Part shown: positions 1-7,378 of the stretch, one piece after another
How the letters are laid out: every line of letters begins with the position of its first letter
Numbering within the stretch: the first letter of the stretch is position 1
Origin: JAIUNP01 sp020161975
GTDB lineage: Bacteria; Pseudomonadota; Alphaproteobacteria; Rhizobiales; Beijerinckiaceae
Length of the DNA stretch: 64,000 bases
Assembly: GCA_036745275.1 (NCBI GenBank)
Contig: DAIOGK010000006.1
Coordinates: 105,962 to 169,961, forward strand
Direction: 5' to 3'
The notes under the pieces: generated by a model
Told to the model about the DNA's origin: nothing
What the model saw: only the letters and a program-made list of their open reading frames with translations
Databases searched by the model: none
Translations under genes and position numbers: made by a program

Positions 1-335
1 GTCGCCAGAAAGCGACGGCACATCATGTGATAGACGATGCCGACAAACAGGATCAGGCAGAACCAAGTGCCGATCGCGACCGGAAACGACCATTTCATCG
101 TCGCCGTGATCGGCAGGCAGGCGAGCAGCAGCAACGGCCCCGACGCGCCGGCGCGGGCGTTCACAAAGGTTGTCGCCAGTTCAAGCTCGAATGCGCGATT
201 CAGCCCGACGGATGATGTCAGACGCTCGCGCGTATCCTTCATGGTACGCTGAACCAGCTTGCGGCGTTTGACCGAGGCTTCTTCTTCCTCGTGCTTTCGC
301 TCGATGGCATCGGCGGTCACGTCAACAACGGGCAT
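1..335 (-). CDS. N-terminal part of a membrane protein, probably a sensor kinase (cut by window edge)
   Basis: The minus-strand frame opens with ATG at 335 and stays open to the left edge, giving about 111 residues. The first 55 residues are hydrophilic and charged, with a Glu/Lys/Arg-rich stretch (KHEEEEASVKRRK) that could form a short coiled coil. Two hydrophobic segments follow, near residues 68-80 and 87-105, separated by a short loop. This arrangement is typical of the input end of alphaproteobacterial membrane histidine kinases, but no kinase domain lies in the window, so that is only a guess. It is divergent from the nuclease gene at 446. No strong ribosome-binding site is visible before the ATG. 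Confidence 0.6.
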   Translation of the reverse strand, partial: MPVVDVTADAIERKHEEEEASVKRRKLVQRTMKDTRERLTSSVGLNRAFELELATTFVNARAGASGPLLLLACLPITATMKWSFPVAIGTWFCLILFVGIVYHMMCRRFLA

Positions 336-445
336 CGGCTGATTTACTCTTTACGCAGCTTGCAACAGCGCATCTTTCAGCCGAAATCGTTAAAAGCTGA
401 TTCACAACCAACAAAAAACTGACCGCAAGCGACAAAAATTCCGCC

Positions 446-976
446 ATGCGCTTTTCAACTCTCATCGCCCTGATGGTGCTCGGTGCACTTGCCGTGTGGT
501 CGCAGAAGGTTCTGGAGCGACCGATGCCGAAGGACCGGCTGGCCAATGGTCAAGCCCAGGCTCTCGACGGAGATTCCCTGCGCATCAGCGGCGAGGACAT
601 GCGCATCAAGGGCATCGATGCTCCGGAGTTCAACCAAACCTGCCAGCGCATGGGCAAGGAGGTGCCTTGCGGACGCGAAGCAGCATCGGCGCTGCGCCGA
701 ATTCTGGCGCGCGGGCCCGTCACCTGCGTTGGCTTTGAACACGACCGCTATGGCCGCCTGCTTGTGACCTGCCGCAGCCTCGGCGCCGATGTGGGCGCGA
801 TGCTGGTCAGAGAGGGTATGGCGGTCTCCTACGGGGACTACCTTGTGGAAGAAGCCGAAGCCCGGGCCGACAATCGCGGGCTGTGGTCCGGCACCTTCGA
901 GATGCCGCGCGACTGGCGCGCCAGCCATCCGCGCAACGATACCCCCGGCGTTGTCAGTCCGGCGCAGAAAAAGTAG
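446..976 (+). CDS. Thermonuclease (SNase-like) family protein, exported
   Basis: 176 residues. The N-terminus (MRFSTLIALMVLGALAVW) is a signal peptide or single anchor, so the protein acts in the envelope or outside. The rest is a staphylococcal-nuclease OB fold: DGDSLRI near residue 42, RIKGIDAPE near 53 (catalytic Arg and acidic residues), DRYGRLL near 100 and the terminal RGLWSG near 145 all match the family. Four cysteines (NQTCQ, VPCG, VTCV, VTCR) could form disulfides, as in other exported alphaproteobacterial members. The family hydrolyses DNA and RNA in a calcium-dependent way. The gene stands alone and is followed by a gap of about 435 bp. Confidence 0.85.
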   Translation: MRFSTLIALMVLGALAVWSQKVLERPMPKDRLANGQAQALDGDSLRISGEDMRIKGIDAPEFNQTCQRMGKEVPCGREAASALRRILARGPVTCVGFEHDRYGRLLVTCRSLGADVGAMLVREGMAVSYGDYLVEEAEARADNRGLWSGTFEMPRDWRASHPRNDTPGVVSPAQKK

Positions 977-1234
977 GCTATCGCTCCGACCTTCGCTCGG
1001 TGCGACCGATCAAGGCAGATCTCGCGCAACGGCGGCAATCCAATTGAAATGACGGGGGTGAGCTTGCCTTCATTTGTGAGAGGATGTGCAGTCTTGGCGC
1101 TCGCACTTTTCTTCCTAATCCGCCTCGCCGTGTGACCGGCAAGGGTCTGACGGGCCAGCGTCATCCACGCTGATCACGATTTCGTGCGCCACCGCACATC
1201 CTTGCCGCAGCGCCTGTGGCATTAACATCAATGG

Positions 1235-1309
1235 TGCCATTGCCCATGGCATCTGTTTCAAGCGAAACAACCTTGGCGCGGCGTCTTCAGGCGTCGCGCC
1301 TCTTTTTTT
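1235..1309 (+). ncRNA. Candidate small RNA: three consecutive hairpins ending in a terminator
   Basis: The gene-free interval 977-1411 contains, in a row on the plus strand, hairpin TGCCAT/ATGGCA (1235-1251, five-base loop), hairpin TGTTTC/GAAACA (1254-1269, four-base loop) and the terminator hairpin 1275-1300 followed by a T tract. The compact hairpin-hairpin-terminator layout is what many trans-acting small RNAs look like. It could equally be the processed 3' end of the nuclease mRNA, which stops about 260 bp upstream. I saw no convincing promoter. Nothing else is evident in the gap, where small open frames look random. Confidence 0.4.
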
Positions 1310-1310
1310 C
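1275..1310 (+). terminator. Rho-independent terminator
   Basis: Nine-base arms GGCGCGGCG (1275-1283) and CGTCGCGCC (1292-1300), pairing with one G-U, enclose an 8-base loop and are followed by TCTTTTTTTC. It lies between the nuclease gene and the GST gene and ends whatever is transcribed across 977-1274. Confidence 0.8.
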
Positions 1311-1411
1311 TGAAGTTCCCGGCCACGACCTCGACATGCGACTGCCCCGGAATTGACCGTTTGGCGCGGACATGATCCATTCTGCCCGGAACGGTTCAGG
1401 AGAGAACTATT

Positions 1412-2023
1412 TTGAAACTCTATGATGGCGGCAAGGTCCCAAACGCGCGGCGGGTTCGTGTTTTTCTGGCCGAAAAGGGTATTTCAATACCGATCATTCC
1501 CGTTGATCTCGGCAAGAACGAGCACAAATCGACGGCCTTTACGGGAATCAATCCGTTGCAGCGGGTGCCGGCGCTTGTCTTTGACGATGGCAGCGTTCTT
1601 ACCGAATCCATAGCGATCTGTCGCTATTTCGAGGAAACCCAGCCCGAGCCGCCGCTGTTCGGCGTTGGCGCCCGCGGCAAGGCCGAGGTGGAGATGTGGC
1701 AGCGGCAGCTTGAACTCAACCTGCTCCAGCCGATTGCCCATGTCTTCCGCCATCTCCACCCGGCCATGGCAACATACGAGGTGCCGCAGGTGGCCGAATG
1801 GGGCGAAGCGAACCGGGGCCACGCCTCTCGATACATGACCTTGCTCAATGCGCATCTGAAGGATCGGCCCTTCGTGATGGGGGAGACCTTCACTGTCGCC
1901 GACATCACCGGACTGGTGGCGCTCGACTTCACCCGTCCGGCGCGCATGACGATCCCGGATGGGTTGCCGCATCTGTCTGACTGGTATGCCCGCCTTTCAG
2001 CCCGCCCGAGCGCAAAAGCATGA
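1412..2023 (+). CDS. Glutathione S-transferase family protein
   Basis: 203 residues, starting at TTG (1412) with an AGGAGAG ribosome-binding site 8 bases upstream; the first in-frame ATG lies well inside the fold. N-terminal thioredoxin fold with KLYDGG, the VPNARRVRVFLAEKG helix, the cis-proline region QRVPALVFDDG and the glutathione-binding LTESIAI motif. The C-terminal helical domain carries FTVADITGLVALDF. The length is usual for the family, which conjugates glutathione to electrophiles; the substrate cannot be told. The stop overlaps the start of the next gene by four bases, so the three genes 1412-3278 look like one operon. Confidence 0.85.
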   Translation: MKLYDGGKVPNARRVRVFLAEKGISIPIIPVDLGKNEHKSTAFTGINPLQRVPALVFDDGSVLTESIAICRYFEETQPEPPLFGVGARGKAEVEMWQRQLELNLLQPIAHVFRHLHPAMATYEVPQVAEWGEANRGHASRYMTLLNAHLKDRPFVMGETFTVADITGLVALDFTRPARMTIPDGLPHLSDWYARLSARPSAKA

Positions 2024-2496
2024 AGTCCGCGCTGGTCTTTGCTGCGGTGCTCACGGCAATGCCGCTGCTGGCAGCCGAAGACCCGGCCCGGCAGGATATG
2101 CCACCATCGTTGAAGCAGGTGACCGGAGCGGAACTCCAGCGCGAGATCACCGGGCAAACACTGACAGGGCGGCATGCCAGCGGCATGCCCTACAGCGAGT
2201 ATCATTCGCCGGACGGGCGGATCTACGGTCACAACAACCATGTGCCCGTTCGCGATGGCTGCTGGGTCATCCGGCAGGACGAGGTTTGTTATACCTACGA
2301 AAAAGGCCCGGCGCCGGGCGTGTTCTGCTGGCGCTTCTTCCGTGCGGAGGGGGGCTATACCATCCTGCTGCCGGATACGGGCACCGTGGGTACAGCCAAG
2401 CTGGAGCCAGGCAATCCACACAAGTTCAATGACGGGGGCGAGCCGTGGTCATGCGACGCGCTGCTCTCGATGCGTCGCAACGGGAGACCAGGATGA
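2020..2496 (+). CDS. Small exported protein of unknown function
   Basis: 158 residues with a signal peptide (MKSALVFAAVLTAMPLLAAE). The mature part has an Asp-Gly turn and Cys/Trp-rich elements (SPDGRIYG, RDGCWVIR, DEVCYTYE, GVFCWRF, WSCDALL). Paired cysteines suggest disulfides and periplasmic location. The pattern recalls small secreted alphaproteobacterial DUF995-like proteins, but that assignment is uncertain. ATGA overlaps on both sides, with the GST upstream and the enoyl-CoA hydratase downstream, show translational coupling. Confidence 0.7.
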   Translation: MKSALVFAAVLTAMPLLAAEDPARQDMPPSLKQVTGAELQREITGQTLTGRHASGMPYSEYHSPDGRIYGHNNHVPVRDGCWVIRQDEVCYTYEKGPAPGVFCWRFFRAEGGYTILLPDTGTVGTAKLEPGNPHKFNDGGEPWSCDALLSMRRNGRPG

Positions 2497-3278
2497 GCGA
2501 TTCACCGCTGAAAATCACGAAGACGGGCAAGATTGCCGTTCTCAGCCTTAACCGGCCGGACAAGCTGAATGCTTTTTCTGCCGCGCTGCACAAGGCGTTG
2601 CGCGAGGCGCTCGATGATTGCGCAAGCGATGCTGCCGTGCGCTGCGTGGTGCTGACCGGGGAAGGCCGCGCTTTTTCCTCCGGGCAGGATCTGACCGAGG
2701 ACTTCCCACGCAAGCCGAACGGCAGTTTTGACCTCTCCGGTCCGCTTGAGCGGGATTACAACCCGCTCGTCAAACGGCTGATGGCCTATCCCAAGCCGGT
2801 GATTGCCGCACTGAACGGGCCGGCCGTCGGCGCCTCGATGAATATTGCGCTCGCCTGCGACATCGTGGTGGCAACGCGCTCTGCCTATTTGCAGGAAGCG
2901 TTCGCCAAGATTGCGCTGGTGCCGGATGCGGGCGGCACCTGGATCCTGCCCCGCCTCGTCGGCCTGAAGCGTGCCATCGCGCTGTGCCTCACCGCCGACA
3001 AGGTGAGCGCCGAGGAGGCCGAGCGCATGGGCCTCATCTTCAAGGTGTTCGATGACGGGACCTTCCGCGACGAGACGATGGCACTCGCCGCCCGGCTCGC
3101 CGAGGGGCCGATGCACACCTTTGGCCTGATCAAGACCGCACTGACCGCGAGCCTCGACAATGATCTCGACAAACAGCTCCAGATGGAAGCCAATGTGCAG
3201 CAAAAGGCCGCCGACCACCCCGATTTCATGGAGGGCGTAATGGCCTTCCTGCAAAAGCGGGCTCCCGTGTTCAAGTAA
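2493..3278 (+). CDS. Enoyl-CoA hydratase/isomerase family protein (PaaG-like)
   Basis: 261 residues; the ATG at 2493 overlaps the previous stop and follows a GGGAGACC ribosome-binding site, so the 16-residue upstream extension is not used. Crotonase fold: SLNRPDKLNAF at the N-terminus, oxyanion-hole segments GEGRAFSSGQDL and NGPAVGASMNIALACD, then LVPDAGGTWILPRLVG. The Asp in PDAGG, with no paired Glu in the first active-site loop, resembles PaaG-type isomerases of phenylacetate breakdown. No other paa genes are nearby, so the true substrate (an acyl-CoA) is open. Confidence 0.85.
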   Translation: MSDSPLKITKTGKIAVLSLNRPDKLNAFSAALHKALREALDDCASDAAVRCVVLTGEGRAFSSGQDLTEDFPRKPNGSFDLSGPLERDYNPLVKRLMAYPKPVIAALNGPAVGASMNIALACDIVVATRSAYLQEAFAKIALVPDAGGTWILPRLVGLKRAIALCLTADKVSAEEAERMGLIFKVFDDGTFRDETMALAARLAEGPMHTFGLIKTALTASLDNDLDKQLQMEANVQQKAADHPDFMEGVMAFLQKRAPVFK

Positions 3279-3348
3279 GGATGGCGTTACCCTGCCGGCA
3301 AAAATCAACAGGCGTTAACCAATTCGCAATGCCCGCAGAGCACCATTC

Positions 3349-3669
3349 CCGTGTCGCACCCGGAAGGATCAGCGACACGGCGGACCACCTTCCGGGCGCC
3401 TCCACGAGAGGAGATTGGCCCATGCGTCTGTGCCGCTTCCCGTTTTCCCAAACCATCAGGATGTCCGGTGCCGCGCGCGCGGGCTTTATTCATCTTCCCA
3501 CGGTCGGGGAGCGCCTGAAACGAGGCCGCTCCGGGGAAATCTCGGCAAGTTGCTTTGGCCTACCCATCCCCGTTCTCTGGCCAGGCTGACGCTTCTCCCG
3601 GTCGTCGCCTGCCCTGCGGGGAATGCTCCGCACCGATCGGCGTAGCGCGAGCTGCGCCGATTTTGCTTT
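3349..3669 (+). ncRNA. Candidate structured RNA with a pseudoknot, ending in a terminator
   Basis: The 395 bp between enoyl-CoA hydratase and cobT holds two interleaved perfect 9-bp helices: CCGTGTCGC (3349-3357) with GCGACACGG (3372-3380), and CCCGGAAGG (3359-3367) with CCTTCCGGG (3388-3396). The order A5-B5-A3-B3 is that of an H-type pseudoknot or of two mutually exclusive hairpins. Further on are hairpin GGAGCGCCT/AGG(C)CGCTCC (3508-3532) and the terminator at 3636-3669. The region could be a stand-alone RNA or a structured 3' end of the enoyl-CoA hydratase message. It does not match RNase P, tmRNA, SRP, 6S or cobalamin riboswitch signatures that I know. Confidence 0.4.
3636..3669 (+). terminator. 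Rho-independent terminator
   Basis: ATCGGCG (3636-3642) pairs with CGCCGAT (3655-3661); inside, AGC/GCT close a GCGA tetraloop; TTTGCTTT follows. It faces convergently toward cobT and ends plus-strand transcription coming from the enoyl-CoA hydratase side. Confidence 0.7.
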
Positions 3670-3673
3670 GCCG

Positions 3674-4693
3674 TCAGTTCAGTTTGCCGGAGACGCCTGC
3701 CTCGGTCGCAGTGGCCATATCGACATGACAGGCGATGGCCGCGCGGATCGTGCCCATCGCCAGCGCGGCGCCCGTTCCTTCGCCCATCGCAAGCCCGAGA
3801 TTCAGCACCGGTTGCAGTCCGAGCCGCGCCAGCGCCCGCTCATGGGCTGCATCCGTGACGTGGCCGGCAAGACAATGGGCGATAGCATCCTTGTCAAGCG
3901 CATGTAAAACCGCTGCTGCCGCTGCCGCCACGATACCATCCAGAACCACCGGAATGCGCTGAAGCCGCGCGGCCAAAATGGCACCGGTCATCGCGGCAAT
4001 CTCGCGACCACCGAGGCGACGCAGCACTTCGAGCGGGTCACGCAGTTCACTGCGATGGTGCGCGACCGCTGCCTCGACGGCCGCTCGCTTGTGCGCCTGG
4101 GTCTGATCATCAGCACCGTAGCCGGTGCTGATCCAATCCGCTGCCGCACCGCCAAACAGCGCATGGAGCACAGCGGCAGCAGCGGTGGTTCCTCCAACGC
4201 CGATGTCGCCGAGGCCAATCAGATCGGTGCCACCGGCCAACGCTTCCATCCCGAACGCCATGGTGGCGGTACAGTCCTTTTCCTCCATCGCAGCGGCAAT
4301 GGTGATGTCCGCAGTTGGCACCGGAAGTGCGAGTTCAAACACCTTCAGGCCGATATCGAAGGTGGCACAGACCTGATTGACGGCGCCGCCACCGGCAGAA
4401 AGGTTCGCAATGGCTTCGGCGGTGAGGTTCTGCGAGCAGGCGGAGACACCATGCTTTGTCACCCCGTGATTTCCGGCGAACACCACAACCACGGGGCGGG
4501 TGACAGCGGGGCGGCCATTGCCCTGCCAGCCCGCCAGCCAGACGGCAATATCTTCGAGCCGCCCCAATCCGCCCGGCGGTTTTGCCAGCATTGTATTGCG
4601 AGACCTGACCATCTCCATCGCCTCGCTGTCGGGCGGCGGCAGCATGGTGCAGAGTGTGCGGATATCATCAAACGGCAGGCCGGAGGCGGACAT
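3674..4693 (-). CDS. cobT: Nicotinate-nucleotide--dimethylbenzimidazole phosphoribosyltransferase
   Basis: 339 residues from the preferred start at 4693 (MSASGLPFDD); an upstream in-frame ATG at 4738 would add 15 unlikely residues. The enzyme transfers phosphoribose from nicotinate mononucleotide to dimethylbenzimidazole to make alpha-ribazole phosphate for the lower ligand of cobalamin. Family marks are KPPGGLGRLEDIAVWLAGWQ, VFAGNHGV, NLSAGGGAVNQ, GLGDIGVGGTTAAAA and the C-terminal LGLAMGEGTGAALA with the catalytic Glu. No cobS or other cob gene and no cobalamin riboswitch were found in the window. It is divergent from the aspartyl protease gene. Confidence 0.95.
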   Translation of the reverse strand: MSASGLPFDDIRTLCTMLPPPDSEAMEMVRSRNTMLAKPPGGLGRLEDIAVWLAGWQGNGRPAVTRPVVVVFAGNHGVTKHGVSACSQNLTAEAIANLSAGGGAVNQVCATFDIGLKVFELALPVPTADITIAAAMEEKDCTATMAFGMEALAGGTDLIGLGDIGVGGTTAAAAVLHALFGGAAADWISTGYGADDQTQAHKRAAVEAAVAHHRSELRDPLEVLRRLGGREIAAMTGAILAARLQRIPVVLDGIVAAAAAAVLHALDKDAIAHCLAGHVTDAAHERALARLGLQPVLNLGLAMGEGTGAALAMGTIRAAIACHVDMATATEAGVSGKLN

Positions 4694-4796
4694 GACAGCA
4701 CCGGATAAGAGGTGTTTGGAAACGCGTTGGCACACCATATAACGGCTGATGAAAGCGCGGCATAGGTGCGTCGCGGACCAAATTCACGAAGGTTTC

Positions 4797-5480
4797 ATGA
4801 CGCGTTGGCTTGGATTTCTGATTGTCGCAGTCCTCGCGGTCGTGCTGCTGGCAACCCAGCCACAGGGGTTTGCGCTCGACACGGACGGGACGATGAGGCT
4901 CCTCTATCTGTCATTGCTCGGCGGATTTATCGGCATCGGGTTCTTCACAGGCGGCTGGCGGAATGCGGGCACGAACCTGCGGGCACTCTTGTTCTGGCTG
5001 ACGGCGATTGTGGTGATCGCCGCGCTCTATGGCCTGCGCCATGACCTCAGCGCGGCAGGGAGCCGTGTGCTCGCCGCGATCGTCCCCGGCTACACGGTCG
5101 CAACGCCCGGCGAACTGGTCATCTCCCGCGGGCGCGGCGGCATGTTCGTCGTAGATGGCGATATCAACGGCGCCCGGCTCTCCTTCCTCTTCGACACCGG
5201 AGCCAGCAACGTCGTGTTGACGGCGGCGGATGCGGCACGGGCCGGCATAATCCCGGGGCCGAATGACTATTCCGTGCCCACATCCACGGCGAACGGCATT
5301 GCAATGGCCGCGCCGGTCACGCTTGCGACGCTGAGCGTGGGCGGCTTCACGCGCACGAAGGTTCCGGCGTTGGTGGCGCGTGAGGGCGCACTGAGGACGA
5401 GCCTGCTCGGCCACACCTTCCTCAACCGTCTCGACTCTTACGAGGTGCGCGGCGACAAGCTGATCCTGCGCGGCAATTGA
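4797..5480 (+). CDS. Membrane-anchored retropepsin-like aspartyl protease (TIGR02281 type)
   Basis: 227 residues from ATG 4797 (CGAAGG upstream); the longer frame from 4749 is not needed. Three N-terminal membrane helices (about residues 4-22, 36-52 and 64-82) precede a retropepsin-like domain. The active-site turn is FLFDTGASNVVLTAADAARAG near residue 135, and LLGHTFLNRLDSYEV is near the C-terminus. This single-Asp clan AA family is common in alphaproteobacteria and is thought to dimerise; its physiological substrate is not known to me. The gene converges on the thioesterase gene with 6 bp between stops. Confidence 0.85.
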   Translation: MTRWLGFLIVAVLAVVLLATQPQGFALDTDGTMRLLYLSLLGGFIGIGFFTGGWRNAGTNLRALLFWLTAIVVIAALYGLRHDLSAAGSRVLAAIVPGYTVATPGELVISRGRGGMFVVDGDINGARLSFLFDTGASNVVLTAADAARAGIIPGPNDYSVPTSTANGIAMAAPVTLATLSVGGFTRTKVPALVAREGALRTSLLGHTFLNRLDSYEVRGDKLILRGN

Positions 5481-5486
5481 GGGGGC

Positions 5487-5927
5487 TTAATCCACCATAT
5501 CGCCGGTCTTCGGGATGATGGTCATGGTCGCCAGCATGATGGCAATATGCTTGCGCTGTGCGCCATTGATGGCGAACACATCGCCCTGCACGACCGCTAG
5601 CTGCCGCCCGGCCCGCACCACCCGGCCCTCGGCCACGAAGCGTTCGCCCACAGCGGGGCTTAGCAGATTGATCTTGTATTCGCTGGTGACAATCGTGCGG
5701 TCCTCGGTCTGCACGGTCAGCGCGGCATAGCCGCAGGCGCTGTCGGCGATCATGCCGATGACGCCGCCGTGCACGAAGCTGTTCTGTTGCAGAACATGGT
5801 CGCCATGCGGCAGTTCGATCACCACCCGGCCTGGTTCGACATGGGTCAGCTTTGCGCCGATCGTGGTCATCGCGGACTGGCGGCCAAAGCTGCCAGCAAT
5901 GCGGTAAAGCATGTGATCGTCAGACAT
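5487..5927 (-). CDS. PaaI-family hotdog thioesterase
   Basis: 146 residues from ATG 5927, seven bases after the dusA stop; the longer frame would overlap dusA. Hotdog fold with the family motif FVHGGVIGMIADSACGYAA, in which HGG and the following Asp form the acyl-CoA hydrolysis site, then TSEYKINLLSPAVGERFVAEGRV. The likely substrate is an aromatic or medium-chain acyl-CoA. Co-transcription with dusA looks likely, but a functional link is not evident. Confidence 0.85.
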   Translation of the reverse strand: MSDDHMLYRIAGSFGRQSAMTTIGAKLTHVEPGRVVIELPHGDHVLQQNSFVHGGVIGMIADSACGYAALTVQTEDRTIVTSEYKINLLSPAVGERFVAEGRVVRAGRQLAVVQGDVFAINGAQRKHIAIMLATMTIIPKTGDMVD

Positions 5928-5934
5928 GGTTCCC

Positions 5935-6942
5935 TCAGGCTGCGTCCCGGCGCGGGGCATTGCGCACGAGGTTGACCGCCGCATCATAGACGTCAAGTCC
6001 GGCACCGGATTTCACGCCTTCCACCGACAGATGCCGCCGGAACTGGCGCGCGCCCGGCACCCCCTGGAAGAGACCGAGAATGTGGCGTGTCATCGCATGA
6101 AGCGGCACACCTTCGGCCAGTCGCACCGCGACATAGCACCGATAGGCGTCGAGTGCCTCAAATGGCGTTTTCTCGCGCATATCCTCGTCAAAAATCGCAG
6201 CATCGACGCCCATGAGCAGCGCCGGAGATTGATAAGCGGCCCGGCCCAGCATCACGCTATCAAGCGCCACGCCGTCGCGCGGCATCAACAGCGCCTTGGC
6301 CGCTTCCAACGTTGCAATGCCGCCATTGATGGAAATCGGAACCTGCCGCAAGCGCGCCTTCAAGCGGAACACGATATCGTAATCCAATGGCGGGACATCG
6401 CGGTTTTCCTTCGGGCTTAGCCCCTGAAGCCAGGCTTTTCGCGCATGGACGACAAGACCATTCACCCCTGCCGCAGTGACGGCATCGGCAAGTGTATTCA
6501 GCGCCTCATCGGGATCCTGATCGTCGACACCGATGCGGCACTTCACGGTCACAGGCAGGCGAACCGCCGCCTTCATCGCTGCCACGCAATCCGCGACCAG
6601 TGCGGGTTCACGCATCAGACAGGCGCCGAAGCGCCCGTTCTGCACCCGGTCCGACGGGCAACCACAATTGAGATTGATTTCGTCATAGCCGTAGTCGGCC
6701 GCGATGCGGGCAGCACGAGCCAGATCGGCAGGGTCCGAGCCGCCGAGCTGGATGGCAACGGGATGCTCCACAGCCGAAAAGCCGAGCAGCCGCTCACGCG
6801 GGCCGTGAATGACTGCGCCGGTCGTCACCATCTCCGTATAGAGGAGTGCTCGTTGCGTCAGCGTACGGTGGAACGCGCGGCAATGCCGGTCAGTCCAATC
6901 CATCATCGGTGCGATGGAAAAGCGGGTGGCAGGGTGGCTCAT
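5935..6942 (-). CDS. dusA: tRNA dihydrouridine synthase DusA
   Basis: 335 residues. TIM-barrel flavoprotein that reduces uridines 20/20a in the tRNA D-loop with NADPH. Signatures are FSIAPMMDWTDRHCRAFHR at the N-terminus (DusA-type), LLYTEMVTTGAVIHG, VAIQLGGSDP, NLNCGCPSDRVQNGRFGACLM with the catalytic Cys, VHARKAWLQGLSPKENR and SINGGI. The C-terminal helical tRNA-binding domain ends near VNLVRNAPRR. The start is assigned at MSHPATRFS. Confidence 0.95.
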   Translation of the reverse strand: MSHPATRFSIAPMMDWTDRHCRAFHRTLTQRALLYTEMVTTGAVIHGPRERLLGFSAVEHPVAIQLGGSDPADLARAARIAADYGYDEINLNCGCPSDRVQNGRFGACLMREPALVADCVAAMKAAVRLPVTVKCRIGVDDQDPDEALNTLADAVTAAGVNGLVVHARKAWLQGLSPKENRDVPPLDYDIVFRLKARLRQVPISINGGIATLEAAKALLMPRDGVALDSVMLGRAAYQSPALLMGVDAAIFDEDMREKTPFEALDAYRCYVAVRLAEGVPLHAMTRHILGLFQGVPGARQFRRHLSVEGVKSGAGLDVYDAAVNLVRNAPRRDAA

Positions 6943-7378
6943 GTGGCCCCTATTATCTTACGGCCCCCCTGAATCAAAGACCGTTCAGGATTGCCAGGCC
7001 GCAGCACGGCGCGCGCCGATTGCCTGCGGCCGACGCCAGCCAAGCCCAGAACGTCCATTTCCAGATCGTCCGCCGCAACTAAAAGATCAGGATCAGACTG
7101 TTCGTGATCGCCGATGATGTCGCGCGCGGGCGGCTGAAACCAGAGGCTGCCGGATGGCCCCCGACGCCGGGAAATGATCGCGAATACGCGGGTCGAGCGC
7201 CACAATCACATCACATTCCAGCCGCCTCCAGACAGTCCTGTCACCGCGATGGTGGCCCTCCGCTCCTTCGACAAGAACCTGATCAGCAGGGCGGCGCATC
7301 GGGTTGCAAAGTTTTGTTGTCGGAATACCGGAGCTTCCGAAGATCAATCGGTGCAACGCCGCCCGCAACACTTTGGGG
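6943..7378. other. 436 bp without a convincing gene
   Basis: The interval between dusA and the kinase gene has several short frames. One minus-strand frame upstream of dusA (about 6950-7120) translates to an orderly acidic and hydrophobic stretch containing DPDLLVAADDLEMDVLGLAGVG. Another frame, at about 7110-7180, has VIVALDPRIRDHFPA. They lie in different frames without good starts, so the region may hold a decayed gene or simply regulatory DNA. I saw no tRNA and no clear terminator. Confidence 0.3.

Noticed and set aside
3279..3673. Cobalamin riboswitch near cobT
   Set aside because: The region lies downstream of cobT on its strand and no B12-box or conserved GCCACUG core could be found on either strand.
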